In this document: in pieces, positions 1 through 12,941 of the stretch | How the letters are laid out: every line of letters begins with the position of its first letter | Numbering within the stretch: the stretch's first letter is position 1 | Assembly: GCA_021234155.1 (NCBI GenBank) | Contig: JAJEKV010000326.1 | Location: forward strand, 122,001 to 186,000 | Direction: 5' to 3' | DNA: 64,000 nucleotides | DNA from: Isoetes taiwanensis | Taxonomy: Eukaryota; Streptophyta; Lycopodiopsida; Isoetales; Isoetaceae | Translations under genes and position numbers: made by a program | The notes under the pieces: model-generated | Database searches by the model: none | The model's input: the letters and a program-made list of their open reading frames with translations, nothing else | Told to the model about the DNA's origin: nothing

Positions 1-3000
1 ACGTGAACCGCAACACTAACTACATTCCAATCAGAAACGAATATTTAATCCTCATCGCCCGATAGCACATCGTGGAGATTGTCTAAAATCTTTTCACTAT
101 CGCCTTCACAAAGTTTGTAAACAACCCGGTTTCCTTTTCAGCCTATGTTTTGTTTGTGCCATATCAAGTCTTATTGAGCAAACTTGGGTAGCATAAACAA
201 TGCCTTTTGGCTCGTTAGAACATAAAGTGTAACCTATAAGTTTATCTTGGGACTTTTTGTAGTAAGTTCCCTCTAAAACTTCTTCCCTTTATAAAACCAA
301 TTCCCATAGGCTTCAAAATCTGTCGAACCACATATTTCTCTTTTCGTACACAATAATATCCAAAATAAAGTGTCCTCATCATTGTCCTTTTGAGCTGCGA
401 CAAATAAGTTATCTCCTTCCCTTACCAAATCACTCAACACACCGTGCATCTCCGTAAAATAGAGCTCTTTTCAGATTTGTGCAACTCAGATTCATCAGCT
501 ATAGCCTTGCTTGGCTCAACAACCACTGAGCTCCCAATCATCTACATATTCCTTGTTCGGACACTTCTCCCATTGTGCATCAAGGCAATATGCACGTAAA
601 CAAGATAAATGCCTTATATGCAATTGCGTAGGAGATGCTAAGTTAAATGCATGCACGTAATGAATGTTCCTCATGTCCTCCACGGCCTCAAAGACCCCAT
701 GCATTCTTTCTATCCACATTTTTCACTTCCCAAAAACGACCTTCTTCTTGGTTTCTTGTTCACACTTGAAGATGGAGCAACAAATGTGGAAATTCTCCCC
801 GCTATATTCACAATATCGCAAAGACATTCTACTTTTTCTGATTTGTGATCTCTTCATCATCTCCCTTAGCCACCGTTTCAACTCGCAGCCTTCCCATCAT
901 GCTCCCTTTGCCGTGATTGGAGCCGAAAAAATTCCACATCATTTCAATGAGTGTCTCATGAGAATACCATCCTACAAAATAGAATGGCCGGAAAGCTTTG
1001 AATTGGGATGCAGCTCCATCCGAAAATACCCAATGCTTTTTGGATGTATGCCCCTGTTCTTTCATGAATTCGTGATGCATCATAAATGCATGCCGGACCT
1101 AATAGTGTGTCATGTTTTGTATCATCGATATATAGTAATGGGTGTCCTTGATGACGCCACCGATGAAGGCTCCAAATAGTATGTGATTTGTACAAGAATG
1201 GTGACTGTTTGTTTGTCCAAGACGCAGATTGAACTTGATCCCCAAGAATCAATTGTGAAGTTCTCTCGCAAAGTCTACTACAGATACAATAACCCCAAAA
1301 GGGAGGTTGTCTAACATATCCCTAAACTGCATCGCTTGCCATTTGTGCCTAAAGCTGTGCACTGGAAACTTTGCCAATCTGTCAATCAATGTGTGCATAA
1401 GATCTTTTGGTTTTGTTTTCCTCCACAGACGCTGGAGTACTTTCTTGGGTTTCCCCCACTTATCCTTACCTCCTTCCTCATAATCCCAAGATTCCCCAAC
1501 TCACAAATCCTTCTTGGACAACTCTAGAGGACACATGTGTAGCCGAGACACACCACATCGCCACAATCTCCATAAATGCAATCTTTCTTGTGGAATTCTT
1601 GATTTTCTTCTTTAGGACACAATATGGATTGCCAGAGCTGAGTGGTTGACTTATACTTCTTAGTCTTGGCAGCACATAGTTGGCCTGTAGATTGGCATAC
1701 CTCACATGCACAGGTGCAACATTCTACATGCATATTTCTAAGTGAATTTAAGCCATCCAAGAGCATCTGCAGTCTCACATGATGAATGCAACAACATGAA
1801 TTGAACTGTTTCAATTTCATTACATACCATGGTTTTAGTTTTTCAAATGCTCTTTGGCCAATTGTAATTTTATGGGGGTCTTTGCTCTTTGAATTCAATG
1901 AACATCTCGATCGCAAAACATAATCAAGAAATATGTGAGTAACATGTCAAATAACAAGTACACATGAACATGTAACTCTACTCTAATCGCAACTATATAA
2001 ACCGCCATCAGAACTCACTATGACAAATGTAAAACACAAACTACAAACATACAACCCGCAACTAATGGTCATAAGCGCAACACCAACCAGAATCGCAACA
2101 AACATAATCACAAACCGCAACCACCGACATAACTCAACACTTGCTGAAACACTAATCGTAGTCTAACTATTTAACATGCTCTCGCAACACAAACTAAAAC
2201 TATGTAATGGAGCTCAAACACTAATCGCAACACCAACTGCAGACTAACAACCTAAGTTGAATCTCACCACCAACCGCGCAGCAGCTCGAAATGTTTAAGT
2301 TGCATATTAAGAATCAGACTTCAAACCTTAGCTGCAACACCAACTACATCTACATAAGCCGCAACAACAACTACATCTACAAATGATGCACATATCACCA
2401 AAAATCAACAAAAGATAATTTGCACCGAGTATCCTCCGGATAATGTGTAGCATGTTCCTCCTTCACATTTCTTTCCGGTCTTTGAACTTCACATCCTTTG
2501 CATTAGGGGAAACTCTTGTATTTGTGTCCCAAAAATTTTGAACCAGCTCAATGACATATTTGTCAATTGAATCAAACCTCCATGACCTTCTAAAATATAC
2601 CCATCCTTCCTTATTAAACTCCACTTCTTTTACTTTTTTTTCCTTGGTCGCTTTGCAATACATCTAGGATGGACTCCCAAAACTTTTCCCAAACTTCTCT
2701 TGCTAATAGCTTGATTTAAAGTCTCCTTCCCAATAGACATGGCAAGTACACTTCTTCTTGCAGCCATAGAATCTAAACTACTAGATCCTTTTATAGTCTG
2801 AATAGATTCTCGAATGTTCTCAATCACATGGCTTTTGACTTCTGAATCCTTCAAGTGATCAGCAGTGACATCCTTCATTTCTTTGTGCTTCAAGAAATCA
2901 TTTAGCACTTCCCTTTTCTCTTCCAAATCCATTTCACAAACTTGCCTTTTGAATGAGAACACTAGATTAGACACAATCTTTTGTTTACTTGATTGGCATA

Positions 3001-3162
3001 AGCTTTGGACTCATGCATCAAAGCATTCTTCTCTTCTTTTTTTCTCTTTCTTTGTTTCCTCTTCTTTAGAGTCTCCTGCTCTCTTGTCCTCTTCCTCTTT
3101 CCCATAAAGTTTCTTTGCTCCACTTCTTCCATCTTGATTGCTCGCAAACGCCACCTTCGCAC
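1..3162 (-). pseudogene. Broken transposase-like gene (uncharacterised family), runs off the left edge
   Basis: Pieces on the minus strand line up in one order but in shifting frames: a Lys/Arg-rich start (3162-2962), a block with SLDSMAARR (2974-2630), a block with FWDTNTRVSPNAKDV (2663-2463), a Cys-rich block starting KLKPWYVMKLK with CCCIHH and CTCACEVC (1916-1524), QVQSASWTNKQ (1252-956), then HWVFSDGAASQFKAF and WNFFGSNHGKG (1083-829), then CPNKEYVDDWEL (719-516). Recognisable coding text such as REGDNLFVAAQ continues to about base 1. I recall the same motif series from large uncharacterised proteins present in many copies in some plant and animal genomes. The SDG..xQxK and HGKG blocks look like parts of a DDE-type nuclease core. 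That it is a transposase is inference; no terminal repeats were found. No frame is open throughout, so it is dead. A second fragment of the same family lies at 40560-41011. Confidence 0.55.
1975..2400. repeat. Degenerate CGCAACA-rich low-complexity stretch
   Basis: Short A/C-rich phrases such as CGCAACACCAAC, CCGCAACA and CAACTACATCTAC recur irregularly. The stretch interrupts the transposase-like relic between its Cys-rich block and the FWDTNTRVSPN block, so it may be an old intron or a decayed minisatellite. The first 50 bases of the window have the same character. Confidence 0.45.
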
Positions 3163-3356
3163 CTATAATGGTCCCTGCTTACAAAATTAACGAGACGTAA
3201 GAAAGTATCATATAGAAAAGGAATTACATATCGTAATACTTTAAGTCTTCAATATGCCAAAAAAAAAATCAGAATTCACCACATTCCTCCGGATATATTT
3301 TTCATGCATGGCTCTTGAATGCATGCCGGATATATTTTTCTGGATGATTACAAGAA

Positions 3357-3755
3357 GGAAACCAAATCTACATGCAAATCAAACACAAAACAAAGAGAGC
3401 ACTACAATCAATTTTAATTGCTAGAATGAGAATAATCTGTGATTAAAAGCAAACTTTGAATGGCAACATACCCAAATTTTAGTCTTCAAACGAAATTTCA
3501 AGAGGCCTTACAATATTGAAATTCGAATTTGATCTTCTGCAAATAATAAGAGACCCGAAAAATTTTAAGGAAACCAAAGGTACATGCAAATAAAAAACAA
3601 AACAAAGTAATGTCTATTGAAATCAAAGTACAATGAAAGAAATCTTGAATTCAAAGCAAAGCAACAGACCCGAAATTTTGTCTTCGAAAGAAAGTATGCA
3701 AAAAGGCTCTACATTCTTGTAAGGCCGAATTTGATCTTCTGTCAGACCCAAATCT
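3357..3755. repeat. Two-copy tandem duplication, period about 210 bp
   Basis: The text beginning GAAACCAAATCTACATGCAA at 3357 recurs at about 3570 as GAAACCAAAGGTACATGCAA, and both copies end in GAATTTGATCTTCTG followed by AGACCC. The copies differ by substitutions and small indels. The surrounding 3163-3969 holds no gene that I can support. Confidence 0.6.
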
Positions 3756-3969
3756 TAGGAGAAAGTCCATACATTCTTCTTCATCAGTGATCAGTGATGG
3801 TGCACCGAAAATTCTCCCCCAAATTTTGAATTCTCTCGGGCGGGCGGTGGTGGTTGAAGCAAGAAACGAAAATAGGTAAGTGTATAACTACCTTTCGAAC
3901 TAATTTTCGAACTAATTAGGGGGGGACAGGGGGACAACTAAAATAAGACACTATACCATGCTTTAACCC

Positions 3970-6135
3970 ACCAGCTTCATCACTTTGATTCCTAAGATTC
4001 CTGAACCTATATCCTTTTCGGATTATAGACCTATATCTCTTACTAATGTTATGTACAAGATTATTTCAGGTGCTATTACTCAAAGGCTGAAAAAGATTCT
4101 GAACAATATTATAAGTCACAGCCAATCGGCCTATTTGAAAGGGAGGAACATTCTAGATAATGTTATTACTGCCACCCTCGGCCTTAGATGGGAAAAAGAC
4201 TCTAAGCAAGAGATTGCACTCCTTAAGCTCGACATCACCAAAGCTTTTGATATGGTCAACTGGGATTTTCTTAAGCTATGCTGCAGCAAACTTGGATTCA
4301 ATATTAGCTCAATCAGTATTTTCACAGCAATTCTTAATAACTCCTCCTCCTCGGTGCTCATAAATGGAGAATGCAGTCCCTTCTTCAATATCAAAAGAGG
4401 AGTCAAGCAGGGCTGCCCCTTAGCCCCATTTCTTTTTATCATTGTGATGGAAGCTCTTCATAGCAGTTTACAGGCAGCAAAAGAAGAGGGCACAATAACA
4501 AGTTTGTATCTCCCTACAAATGATATTGCTGATCAATTCCTTAATGGGCATTTTGCAGATGATACCTTTATCCTTTTATCCATGGACCTCCAATCGATCA
4601 ATCAGACCAAGGTGATTTTACATGCCTTTGGCAAATTTTCTGGCTGCAATATCAACCCGAATTTTCTGGCTGCAATATGCAATAGCAGGTAAAAGGCATG
4701 TTTTCTTGGAAGAAAGGTATCTCTTCCTCTCAATACATTTTTTGGAATCCTTACCTCCTTGGAGAAAACAGCATATATTGTCTTATCAGAAATTTTCCAG
4801 ATCAAGCGAAATTATGGCAAGACAAAGGTTTGATTAGAATCTCAGATCTGTTTGATGCTAACGGTCCTATTCCTTTTGATTTGTCCATTATTAAAAATGA
4901 AGATGAAAGTAGCAGATCTCTGTATAATGCTATTCTTAGCTATATTGCTCAAGCAGATTGGAATAACAGTGACATCACTTGGCAGTTTAAAGGGAGACTC
5001 CTCTTCAAAGTCAAGGATGCCTATAAATACTTATTGAGAGATCAAACAATGAGTATCCACCTTAAATGGGGACTATCTTATGAACGCTGCAGATCCAATC
5101 TCAAACACCTTTGGAAGTCTCCAATTAATCCAAAAATCAAAGCCTTCATTTGGCAATTGTGGCATAAAAGTTTAGCCACTAACTGCAAGCGCTTTAACTG
5201 CAACTTTTCAGCTACTAACATTTGTCCGAGGTGTCTCTCTTATGCAGAAAATGAAGACCATCTATTCAGATCATGTTTCTGGTCCCAATGGACAATTGAA
5301 ATCTCATCCGAAGCTCTTCAGCTCAATCTATCTTTGGACAGTTCTGAAGCTGACTTCTTTATACCAGTCACCCCCAGACATTGGAGCTTTTACATTCTTC
5401 TTTGGAGAATATGGAAAGGCAGAAACAAGCTGGTGTTCTGCAATGAAATAATATGGCCACAAGCCATACTCTCTCAAACCAACTATGATGTATCTTGGAT
5501 TTACAAGATCAACTCATAAGTTCTTCTATCTTGCAGGAAAATTCTTTCTCATGAGCAGACGGATCACCTTCCCAAATAAGAAGTATGAAGACATTCAGAA
5601 ATGGGCTGCTGACTTTCTGACAGGCTGCTCCCTGCATCACTTTGAAGAAGATTGCGACTGTACCTGCTTGTGTGCTCTTGAACCTGATCTGAAAAGGGAA
5701 TTTACATGTCAGGCCACGGATGTAGCTGGGAAATACAATTTTGCCAAATCAAGGATCTGTCCATGTCTCTACTGCAAAATGACCATAATCACAAGGGGAC
5801 CGGATCCCTTGGACGAGGCTGGCTTCTCTTCTGATTGACCTTTGGGAAATCAGACAAGACAATGAAGAAGATAACTCAAAATTTTGTTAATCTCTGTCAC
5901 CTATGCGCAGAGTTTTTTAAGTCTGTTTTCTGTTCCAGAACTTCAAACTTTAACAGTTGAACAATCTAAACTATGTCCATTTACCATATGGCACCTTTGC
6001 CTTGGTAATGGTTTATTTAGTTTTTTAAGCCTTTAAGTATAAGGGCTAGCCTGGGTGGACACTCCCCATACAAGTAGTCAATTTTGTTCTCCTTTTTTAA
6101 ATATAAATATAATACCATCCTTCAATAAAAAAAAA
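3970..6135 (+). mobile_element. 5'-truncated L1-type LINE with poly(A) end
   Basis: The element starts abruptly inside the reverse-transcriptase domain and ends in an A-run at about 6122-6135 after an AATAAA-like signal. That is the usual shape of a 5'-truncated LINE insertion. There is no ORF1 and no endonuclease domain. I did not find a clear target-site duplication. About 250 bp of 3' UTR separate the last coding text from the A-run. Confidence 0.8.
3985..5838 (+). pseudogene. LINE reverse transcriptase / zinc-binding C-terminus, broken
   Basis: Frame one (3985-4692) has the L1-type RT blocks in order: DYRPISLTNVMYKIIS, SQSAYLKGRNILDNV, KLDITKAFDMVNW with a catalytic Asp, GVKQGCPLAPFLFI, and the FADDTF box at about 4552-4569. 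Frame two (4698-5519) holds the tail region, including WKSPINPKIKAFIWQLWHK and CPRCLSYAENEDHLFRSC, which match the zinc-binding domain found at the end of plant non-LTR RTs. A third frame (5485-5838) continues it. The jump at about 4690 skips the expected thumb/linker text, and AATTTTCTGGCTGCAATAT is duplicated 26 bp apart just before it, so an internal deletion is likely. It cannot encode an active enzyme. Confidence 0.85.
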
Positions 6136-6405
6136 AAGATACTAAAGAAACAAAGCAATAGGGCAAATGGAAGTGTGAATTCAAAAGAAGGGAGACTAAG
6201 GTTGATGAAGGAAAGAGCCAAATAGGATGACGGAGTATAACATATATAGCAGTGAACAATGGACAGGGCAAACAACCAAAGGGAGTTACAGGAGTCATGG
6301 ATCAATGGATCAAAAAGAAAAGAGAATAAAAAGGATAAAAAGGGAACCAAGAAAAATGGAACTAAAGGATTATGGGCGCAAATGAGATAAAGGAAGCATA
6401 GGAAC

Positions 6406-7213
6406 CAATGTTGTTAAATACTTTGCATACCATACGGGTACCATACGTTTTTTAAGTTTTTTTTAAGTTTTTTATTTTTGGTTTTTAAAATCTTAGAATA
6501 CGTTTTTATAACATTAAACGTTAAAAACGTTAAAAAAACTTTAAAAACCCCAAATTGCCCCTTTGAAACAGATTATATAAGATTTTTTAATACCAGCACC
6601 ATATTTGGGTTCCAATCAAATCACAAAAATGTGTATTCAATTCAAAGGTTTAATTTAATAATATAACAACTAACATAAATGTTTAGCTTATTATCATACT
6701 AGAGGTAGATATAAGAGAAATGAATATAGATAAAAAAGAATTATTTGAAGCAGCTATACCTTTGGAACGGTTTTGGGTCACTTCCTGCTTCTATTTGTCA
6801 CTTATGGCAGTCAGATCTTCAGAAGCAATATAGAAAAAAATGAATCGAAATAAAACTAGTTGTAAAAGAAGAAGAATGGAAAAGTTACCTTGGTCGACTG
6901 GTCTTGGATTGGCGCAAGAATTGTTTCCTGGTTTGCATGGTGGAGTAATAACCTTTCTTTCATTGAGCGAAAAACCAAAATCCTGGTTCTACATGCATTC
7001 GGCATGTTTCTACATGCATGCGGCCACTCATAGTTCCAAAATCTTGTTTGCTAGACTAGAAAATCTAAATGAAAGTCATTCAAGGCATTAGTAATGTTTT
7101 TTTTTTTTTTTTTACATTTTTTGATAACCCCCGATGGTTGCAAACGTTTAGAAAACGTAGGGGTTTTTTAAGAAGTACTCTATGGTTAAAAACGGGATTT
7201 TTTAACAACACTG
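6406..7213. mobile_element. Non-autonomous hAT-type element (808 bp) with 8-bp target duplication
   Basis: The left end reads CAATGTTGTTAAATA, and the complement of the right end reads CAGTGTTGTTAAAAAA. Directly outside both ends is the same octamer, ATAGGAAC (6398-6405 and 7214-7221). An 8-bp duplication with short terminal inverted repeats of this form is the hAT signature. The interior is A/T-rich with repeated GTTTTTAA phrases near both ends and carries no transposase, so it must have been moved by an enzyme made elsewhere. Short open frames inside look accidental. Confidence 0.85.
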
Positions 7214-7232
7214 ATAGGAACGATGAGTTAAA

Positions 7233-8445
7233 GAAGGAAACAATGAAGAAGAAGAAGAAGAATGTTTATTATGTCTATGAGACCATCAGGTCTAGAAGAC
7301 AGTACATTCTACAGACAATATTGCTCAATCATATATCATCTAATATGCCCTCAAGTGGGGCATCATTAGGCTTGCTCTCTTCTTTTTCATAGTCGTCCAA
7401 CAGTTGCCTATGATTTTTAATGGATAATTCTCTCATCTTCATCACATCTGTTAAAAAATTTCCAATAGTGTGGACGGTTTTCTAAAGAAATCATGCAAAG
7501 GGATATTATCTGGAATACCATAGAGATCTCTAAGATTCTGGTAGGCAGGACAATGTAATACCAAATGATTCTCATCCTCTATCTCATCATCTCCACATAC
7601 TCTGCATGTACGTCTGTATCTTGGAAGATTCCCCCATCTTCCAACCTCTACCCCCAAATGATGAGAACTTAGCCTTAATCTGCATATCATATGCCTTTTC
7701 TTGTATGAGACTTTGCTTGCAAGGTGGGACGCTGCACATAAATTGGGATTAACTACCTTCCTGTAGAAGCTCATCTTTATTCCAGGATTACTCCACATTT
7801 TGTGTTGCACATTAATTTTCACCTATTCCCATAATACTGCTTGATCATTGGGTACACTATCAATTGACATGCCCCATTTCCCAAGCCATTTTTCAGAGGG
7901 TCTCCAGATACCAGCCTTTTACCTTGCTTTGTTCCATAGCTAATCTTGGGAGCCTATCATTTTCCATCTCAATGACCTTTGCCACATATTTTAATGTGCA
8001 ATATATAGCTTCTGCTTCAAGTGGCATCATGTCCGAATCCGCCAACATCATCGGATAAGGAGTTTGCATTTTTACTCAGGAATTTCTTTTGTATCTTCTC
8101 CACACGCTTCCACATATCTTGTGATAGTCCCGACCCCCATGCCTCACATCCATAAAGCACCACAGATCTCACTAAGGACTCATATAACATCTTTTTAAGC
8201 TTCCAATCAACAATTTCAGCTTTTTTGAATTTTCTTTGCATGGCAAATAATGTTTTTGTACCTCCATCCATCCTTTGCTCAACGGCCTTATTCCAAGTAT
8301 AATTATGGTCAATTATCAGCCCCAAATATTTATATGTACTAGATATCTCCACCTCCTGACCATCATAAAGAAAATGAAAGTCCCGCATTCGAAGAGGAAG
8401 AGAAAAGTGACAATGATACACAAGAGTAACCAAGACAGACAACAA
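7233..8445 (-). pseudogene. 3' end of a second LINE family (RT C-terminus plus CxxC motif)
   Basis: On the minus strand, 8445-8017 reads as the end of an RT: YKYLGLIIDHNYTWNKAVEQ, then LLYESLVRSVVLYGCEAWG-like text. A second frame, 7822-7451, ends with RLSSHHLGVEVGRWGN, CRVCGDDEIEDENHLVLHC and a tail. This is the usual C-terminal cysteine motif of this LINE type. The 3' UTR reaches the ATAGACATAATAAA text at about 7270, followed by a TTC run, next to the hAT insertion. The fragment at 37975-38480 shares both the C-terminal motif and the 3' tail text. It is 5'-truncated and frameshifted. Confidence 0.75.
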
Positions 8446-9283
8446 ATCAAATGAGAGCTGAATATCGAAAAAAAAAGGGAATAGGCCAACTAGATATGAG
8501 GAATATCGAATAACTGGAGGACCTCAACAACGTGATATACGGCAATTGAAGCGGCAATGTTCAACAATTGATCAAGCACGAAGAATTAAAACTATGAAGG
8601 AGAAAATCACGAAGAGAAACCAAACGCAGAAGGGACAACATAACCATAGGCCAAAATAGATGTCGAGCAAACTGAATACGTATAACATGTGAGAACATGC
8701 CATCATAAAGCAACACTCAATTCAAGCTATTAACAAGATGTATAGATTCACGATATAACTATAGCAAGTCAGAAAATGAAAAGATAATAGTTTGAAAGGA
8801 ACAGGCATAACAAATGGGTCAAATGAGATAAATGCGATACGAATAAGAAAGACCAAGGGAAAAAATGTGGAGGCCAACAAAGAAATGAGAAATAGGAACA
8901 AACAAGATAAATGAAACTAGAGAGACTAATATGGCTAATAGCCACATCAGGTAACATGAGAATGATAGATGCAAGTAAAGCACGCGAACACCAAATAGCA
9001 AGTTCGTGAGGATGCAAGATGTATATAGGAGTCTTTCCAGCATGAATGCAAAGAATTATAATCTATGGTCCCACAAACGAGGCCATGTCAGCAAAAGAAA
9101 ACAATGCGGCAAATAGAGCAATAAAAGCGATTGAACTAACATGACCAAAAACGCAAATAGAACCATGGTACCAACGGGGACAACAAGGAACATAGGAACC
9201 AACGAAAGTAGTGAAGGGAAACAGACTGAGAATAAAACATGACGGCCATGCAAGGAACATCAAAGACAAGGGTGTCCACACAT

Positions 9284-9336
9284 ATAATAGAATAGAATAG
9301 AATAGAATATAATAGAATAGAATAGAATAGAATATA
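9284..9336. repeat. AATAG pentanucleotide microsatellite
   Basis: The unit TAGAA repeats with two interruptions (TATAATAG). It creates the illusion of an open frame on the minus strand. Confidence 0.95.
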
Positions 9337-10608
9337 AAGACCCATAAAGGACGCGCACAAGTATAAAGATCCATTAAGACAACTGAAAAAGACCATGAGA
9401 AAATACAACCTCTTTTAAAACCGGATCTCAAACTGAAAGAAATAATGAGTAATAGAATGAGTGAAACCAAAAGGGAGTCAAAACAAGGAAGCCAAGAGAA
9501 GAATGTCCTATAATTGATGAAATGCATAGCTAACTGCGGATACAATATCATGACCAAGATATAAGTGCCAACCTAAGAATACTACAAAACTCAAATTGAA
9601 GCACAAATGGAGTGAGATAATGGCTAGATGACCCTAGTACGAGGGAAAGGAATTGGTGATATGTAGTGGCAAGAGAAGCTATGAAACAAATAGAACCAAT
9701 GGATGTATAAAGCACTCTTAATGAAAATTGCAATTGTCCTCGGACTAAATAGAGTAGAGTGAACTAGTGGAACAACAACTAAGTGGCAAAGGATGATCTT
9801 GAATCATAGAAAAGAAGGAAATAATTGAACATCATGAAAACAATTACCCACGCAGGAAAGGCAAACAAAAAATATTACAAAAGAACCATATAACTAGGCT
9901 AATTAACGAACGTAGTAAAGTGGCTAGTCTATATGCCATCACAGGCATCTATATCAATTTTTGCAAAATGATCACAACAAACAACTACAATGGATATAGA
10001 ACATGACTACTCCACTAACTGAAGATAACAAGTAACAAAAAAATGAAACGGACCTAGCCCCTTGGCCAAGGCCGTTGCACTGACACGTTTAACATCTAAG
10101 TTAAACATACATGAGACTTATATACATGCTCAATATTAATACTCTCATTCATAGGATATTTTCATACAAGGCTAAGCTCCTCTGAGTCTTGGCATACTAC
10201 AACTCCTACTCCGACTTCTCCTCCTTATAGGTCAATGTGGATGACTTGGAAAAAACGCTCCGCTGGCACAACTTCATCCCCATACCGCATTCTCAGCTCA
10301 GGACGTACCCAACATACACAAATAATACAAGGGGGTTAGTCCACAAGGACTAAGTGGGGAGGAAACATTTTGGGAGCATTCATAACATCAACCACAAAGC
10401 AATCTAGCATATAACATCCAAGATAAGAAGACAATAGATTTACCTGCTCCACTATGCCCCTGCATTAGTTAGAACTCATACTACAAGCATGTTTACATTC
10501 ACATCGATCTTATGTATGTATGCACATATTCCAAGCACAATCCTTGGGTTGCGACCCCAAGGAGACTACTCTCTCCATTTGTACGTACAGGGCTTTCACA
10601 TCCGACTG

Positions 10609-10768
10609 GCCATCTGGCCCAGATACGGAGTTGACACGGTCACCCCACCCCTCCAAATGTGGGCCGTAAATGCAACATGCCATCTGTGTAGCCATCTGGC
10701 ATGGATGCGGAGTCTCACGGCCATTCCACCCCTCCGAAGATGGTCCGTTTGCAATGCAAGATGCAACA
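10609..10768. repeat. Two diverged tandem copies, about 80 bp each
   Basis: CCATCTGGCCCAGATACGGAG with CCACCCCTCCAAATGTGGGCC is followed by CCATCTGGCATGGATGCGGAG with CCACCCCTCCGAAGATGGTCC. The order and spacing of the shared phrases match over the full 80 bp. Confidence 0.7.
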
Positions 10769-11261
10769 TCATCCATCACAACTTTACAAGATAGAATATC
10801 GTCAACAACCTTGCAGACTGGTCCAATACAAGATATCATGCAATCCTCATGCATCTTTCTTTCAAGAACAACCATAGAGCAATGCAACACAATAAGGTTC
10901 ATACCAAGATATTTGATAACCAAGTGACAACATCTCATTGCCAAATCACAAAGCAAGAACATGGAACTCCCTTTACTTATTATCAAGCTAGCCTCTATTC
11001 TTAAAAGTTCCTTGAACTAGGCCACAACTTTGGAGCAAATACCCCTATGGTCCCACCCGATAGTAAGATATCTTAAAAAGATTCGTAAGAGTCTCTATAC
11101 TCGATTCAAATACTATTCCTCTAGGCTAACGGTAACGCACCAGGAAATACATGCCACAATAGCCAGCATACGGGTCAAGGCGGATCGATGGGTTATCAAC
11201 CATGGCAGGGAGATACATACACAACTATACATCATGCTAATCCAAGACATGACCCAATAGT

Positions 11262-12150
11262 TTGGGCTGCCCCCTAACCATAACCTCAAGCCAGGTTCAA
11301 TAGTTAGAATATAGCAACTTATCTCGATTATGGTTCATTCTACTAGTTAACTTGTTTACCACTAGACATAAACATGCTTCCGACTAAGCTCATAAGGTCC
11401 TATGGCTCCACTATGGCCAGAAGCTCTCATGCCTCTCAAGACTTCTCTTCCCTCAGCATCACACATTTGACATTTACCAATGATTCCCTTAGCTATACTA
11501 ATATTCCATTCAATTCCCTACTTCTCTTCCTTAGCTTTTCTATAATTATGCCCCTTGGCTCCATACCTTGACTCGGCCTAGAAGAAAGGATTGACATAAC
11601 TCGGTCTAGTCATGATCCACTCTAGAAGATAATACTAATTATGCATGGTCCTATAACTTCATCTGCTAACAAGCATGGTTAAGTAACTTAGACCTTATAT
11701 ATCTATCCCTAGCAGGGACATGTAAGAACAAATCACTAAAGAATGGAGTCAAGCAAGAATACGACCCCGCATTCGTTCATGGTTCTACGACAAGGGTAAC
11801 TTTATGCTTCAAACATATAACTTAAAAGGTTCGTAGGATTAGCAACCCTTAGCTCAAGTAATGACCATCTAGGCTAGCAACAATGCACCTAGAGACACTT
11901 AACGCAATGGCCACCACAATGTTACAAGATATAACAACGTAGTTGGGCGAACCTCTAACTATAACCTAAAGCAAGTTCGATAATTAGAATGGAGAATCAG
12001 GTAGGGCTTCAAGTCCCTAGGATAATGATACAAAATAACTTAGAACCTATCAATAATTATTCATGTATGGTTCCCAGTACCATGCCTAACAAGGACATGC
12101 AAGACTACGACTCTAAAGAATGGACTCTATTATTCCAATGACGCATGGTC
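11262..12150. repeat. Diverged long direct duplication
   Basis: Two phrases recur in the same order. CCCCTAACCATAACCTCAAG with AGGTTCAATAGTTAGAAT (11270-11311) returns as CCTCTAACTATAACCTAAAG with AAGTTCGATAATTAGAAT (11950-11990). GGACATGTAAGAACAAATCAC with AAAGAATGGAGTC (11717-11755) returns as GGACATGCAAGACTACGACTC with AAAGAATGGACTC (about 12091-12128). The duplication is old. Confidence 0.5.
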
Positions 12151-12941
12151 AATATTCTAAAACGTAAAGGTGTACTATGGTATGGTTGAAACCTTAGGAT
12201 AATAACTAAACGAATGTATCCCTCTTAAACAAGAGAAGGTCAAAAAGTATATGCAAAAATATTATGCCAGATTCTAGATTCGAGCCTAAGTCTATGACCT
12301 AAAAGGCTGCACTGCTAACCAACTAACCTATAAGGCTTTCAATGAACTTAAAGAGCAAAAGATTTATAAAAAATGAGGCTTGCAACCCAAAAAGACATAT
12401 CAGAGGCTCTCTTTTGCCCAGAGATACTGCCGGATTGGCAAACAAGACCAAAACTGGCCGGGATGCAGGCAGAACAGGCCGGACTTCATCATCAAGGCAG
12501 ATTCTAAACCGAGTTTCAGACTACATATGTATTTGCCAGCATAAGAAACGGATTTACAAAGAGGGGTTCACAGTTTCGACCTAGCTGTTATTCCTTTATC
12601 TTGCTTCCTTAAAAGCCATAAATCATGCATCAGAGCCCCACCGTAGTTTTTCAGATATGCCTCTGCTCCAAATCGATCTGTGCCTCCTTTGCATCCAAGC
12701 TTCCAGTTCTCTTGTCTTCTCCACCTCCTTCACCAATTGGGCCAGCCCCTCTGTCCTCTTATATACGTTTATGTCCAAAGACACGGCAAAGCTATCCCCG
12801 CTGCCAGGAAGATCCCTGCCAGTGTAGATCCGGCATGCTACAAGTCGAATCCTGCAAGATCGGGCCTTATTTGGCCTGATTCGCCTTCCTGATACCTCTC
12901 AACACAGCCACGATTCTGTTCTCCTATTTTTATGGTGCTCA

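Larger units (their letters stand above)
8446..12941. other. Long stretch with no recognisable gene
   Basis: I see no conserved protein. Open frames on the minus strand at 8769-9557 are hydrophobic low-complexity translations of an A/G-rich strand with a microsatellite in the middle and have no family resemblance. The right part (10040-12900) reads like untranslated retroelement sequence, with phrases such as ACAAGGGGGTTAGTCCACAAG and several diverged internal duplications, but I cannot assign its ends. Confidence 0.6.

Noticed and set aside
8769-9557. Hydrophobic open frames on the minus strand
   Set aside because: They are low in complexity, overlap a microsatellite, run in several overlapping frames and resemble no membrane protein family.
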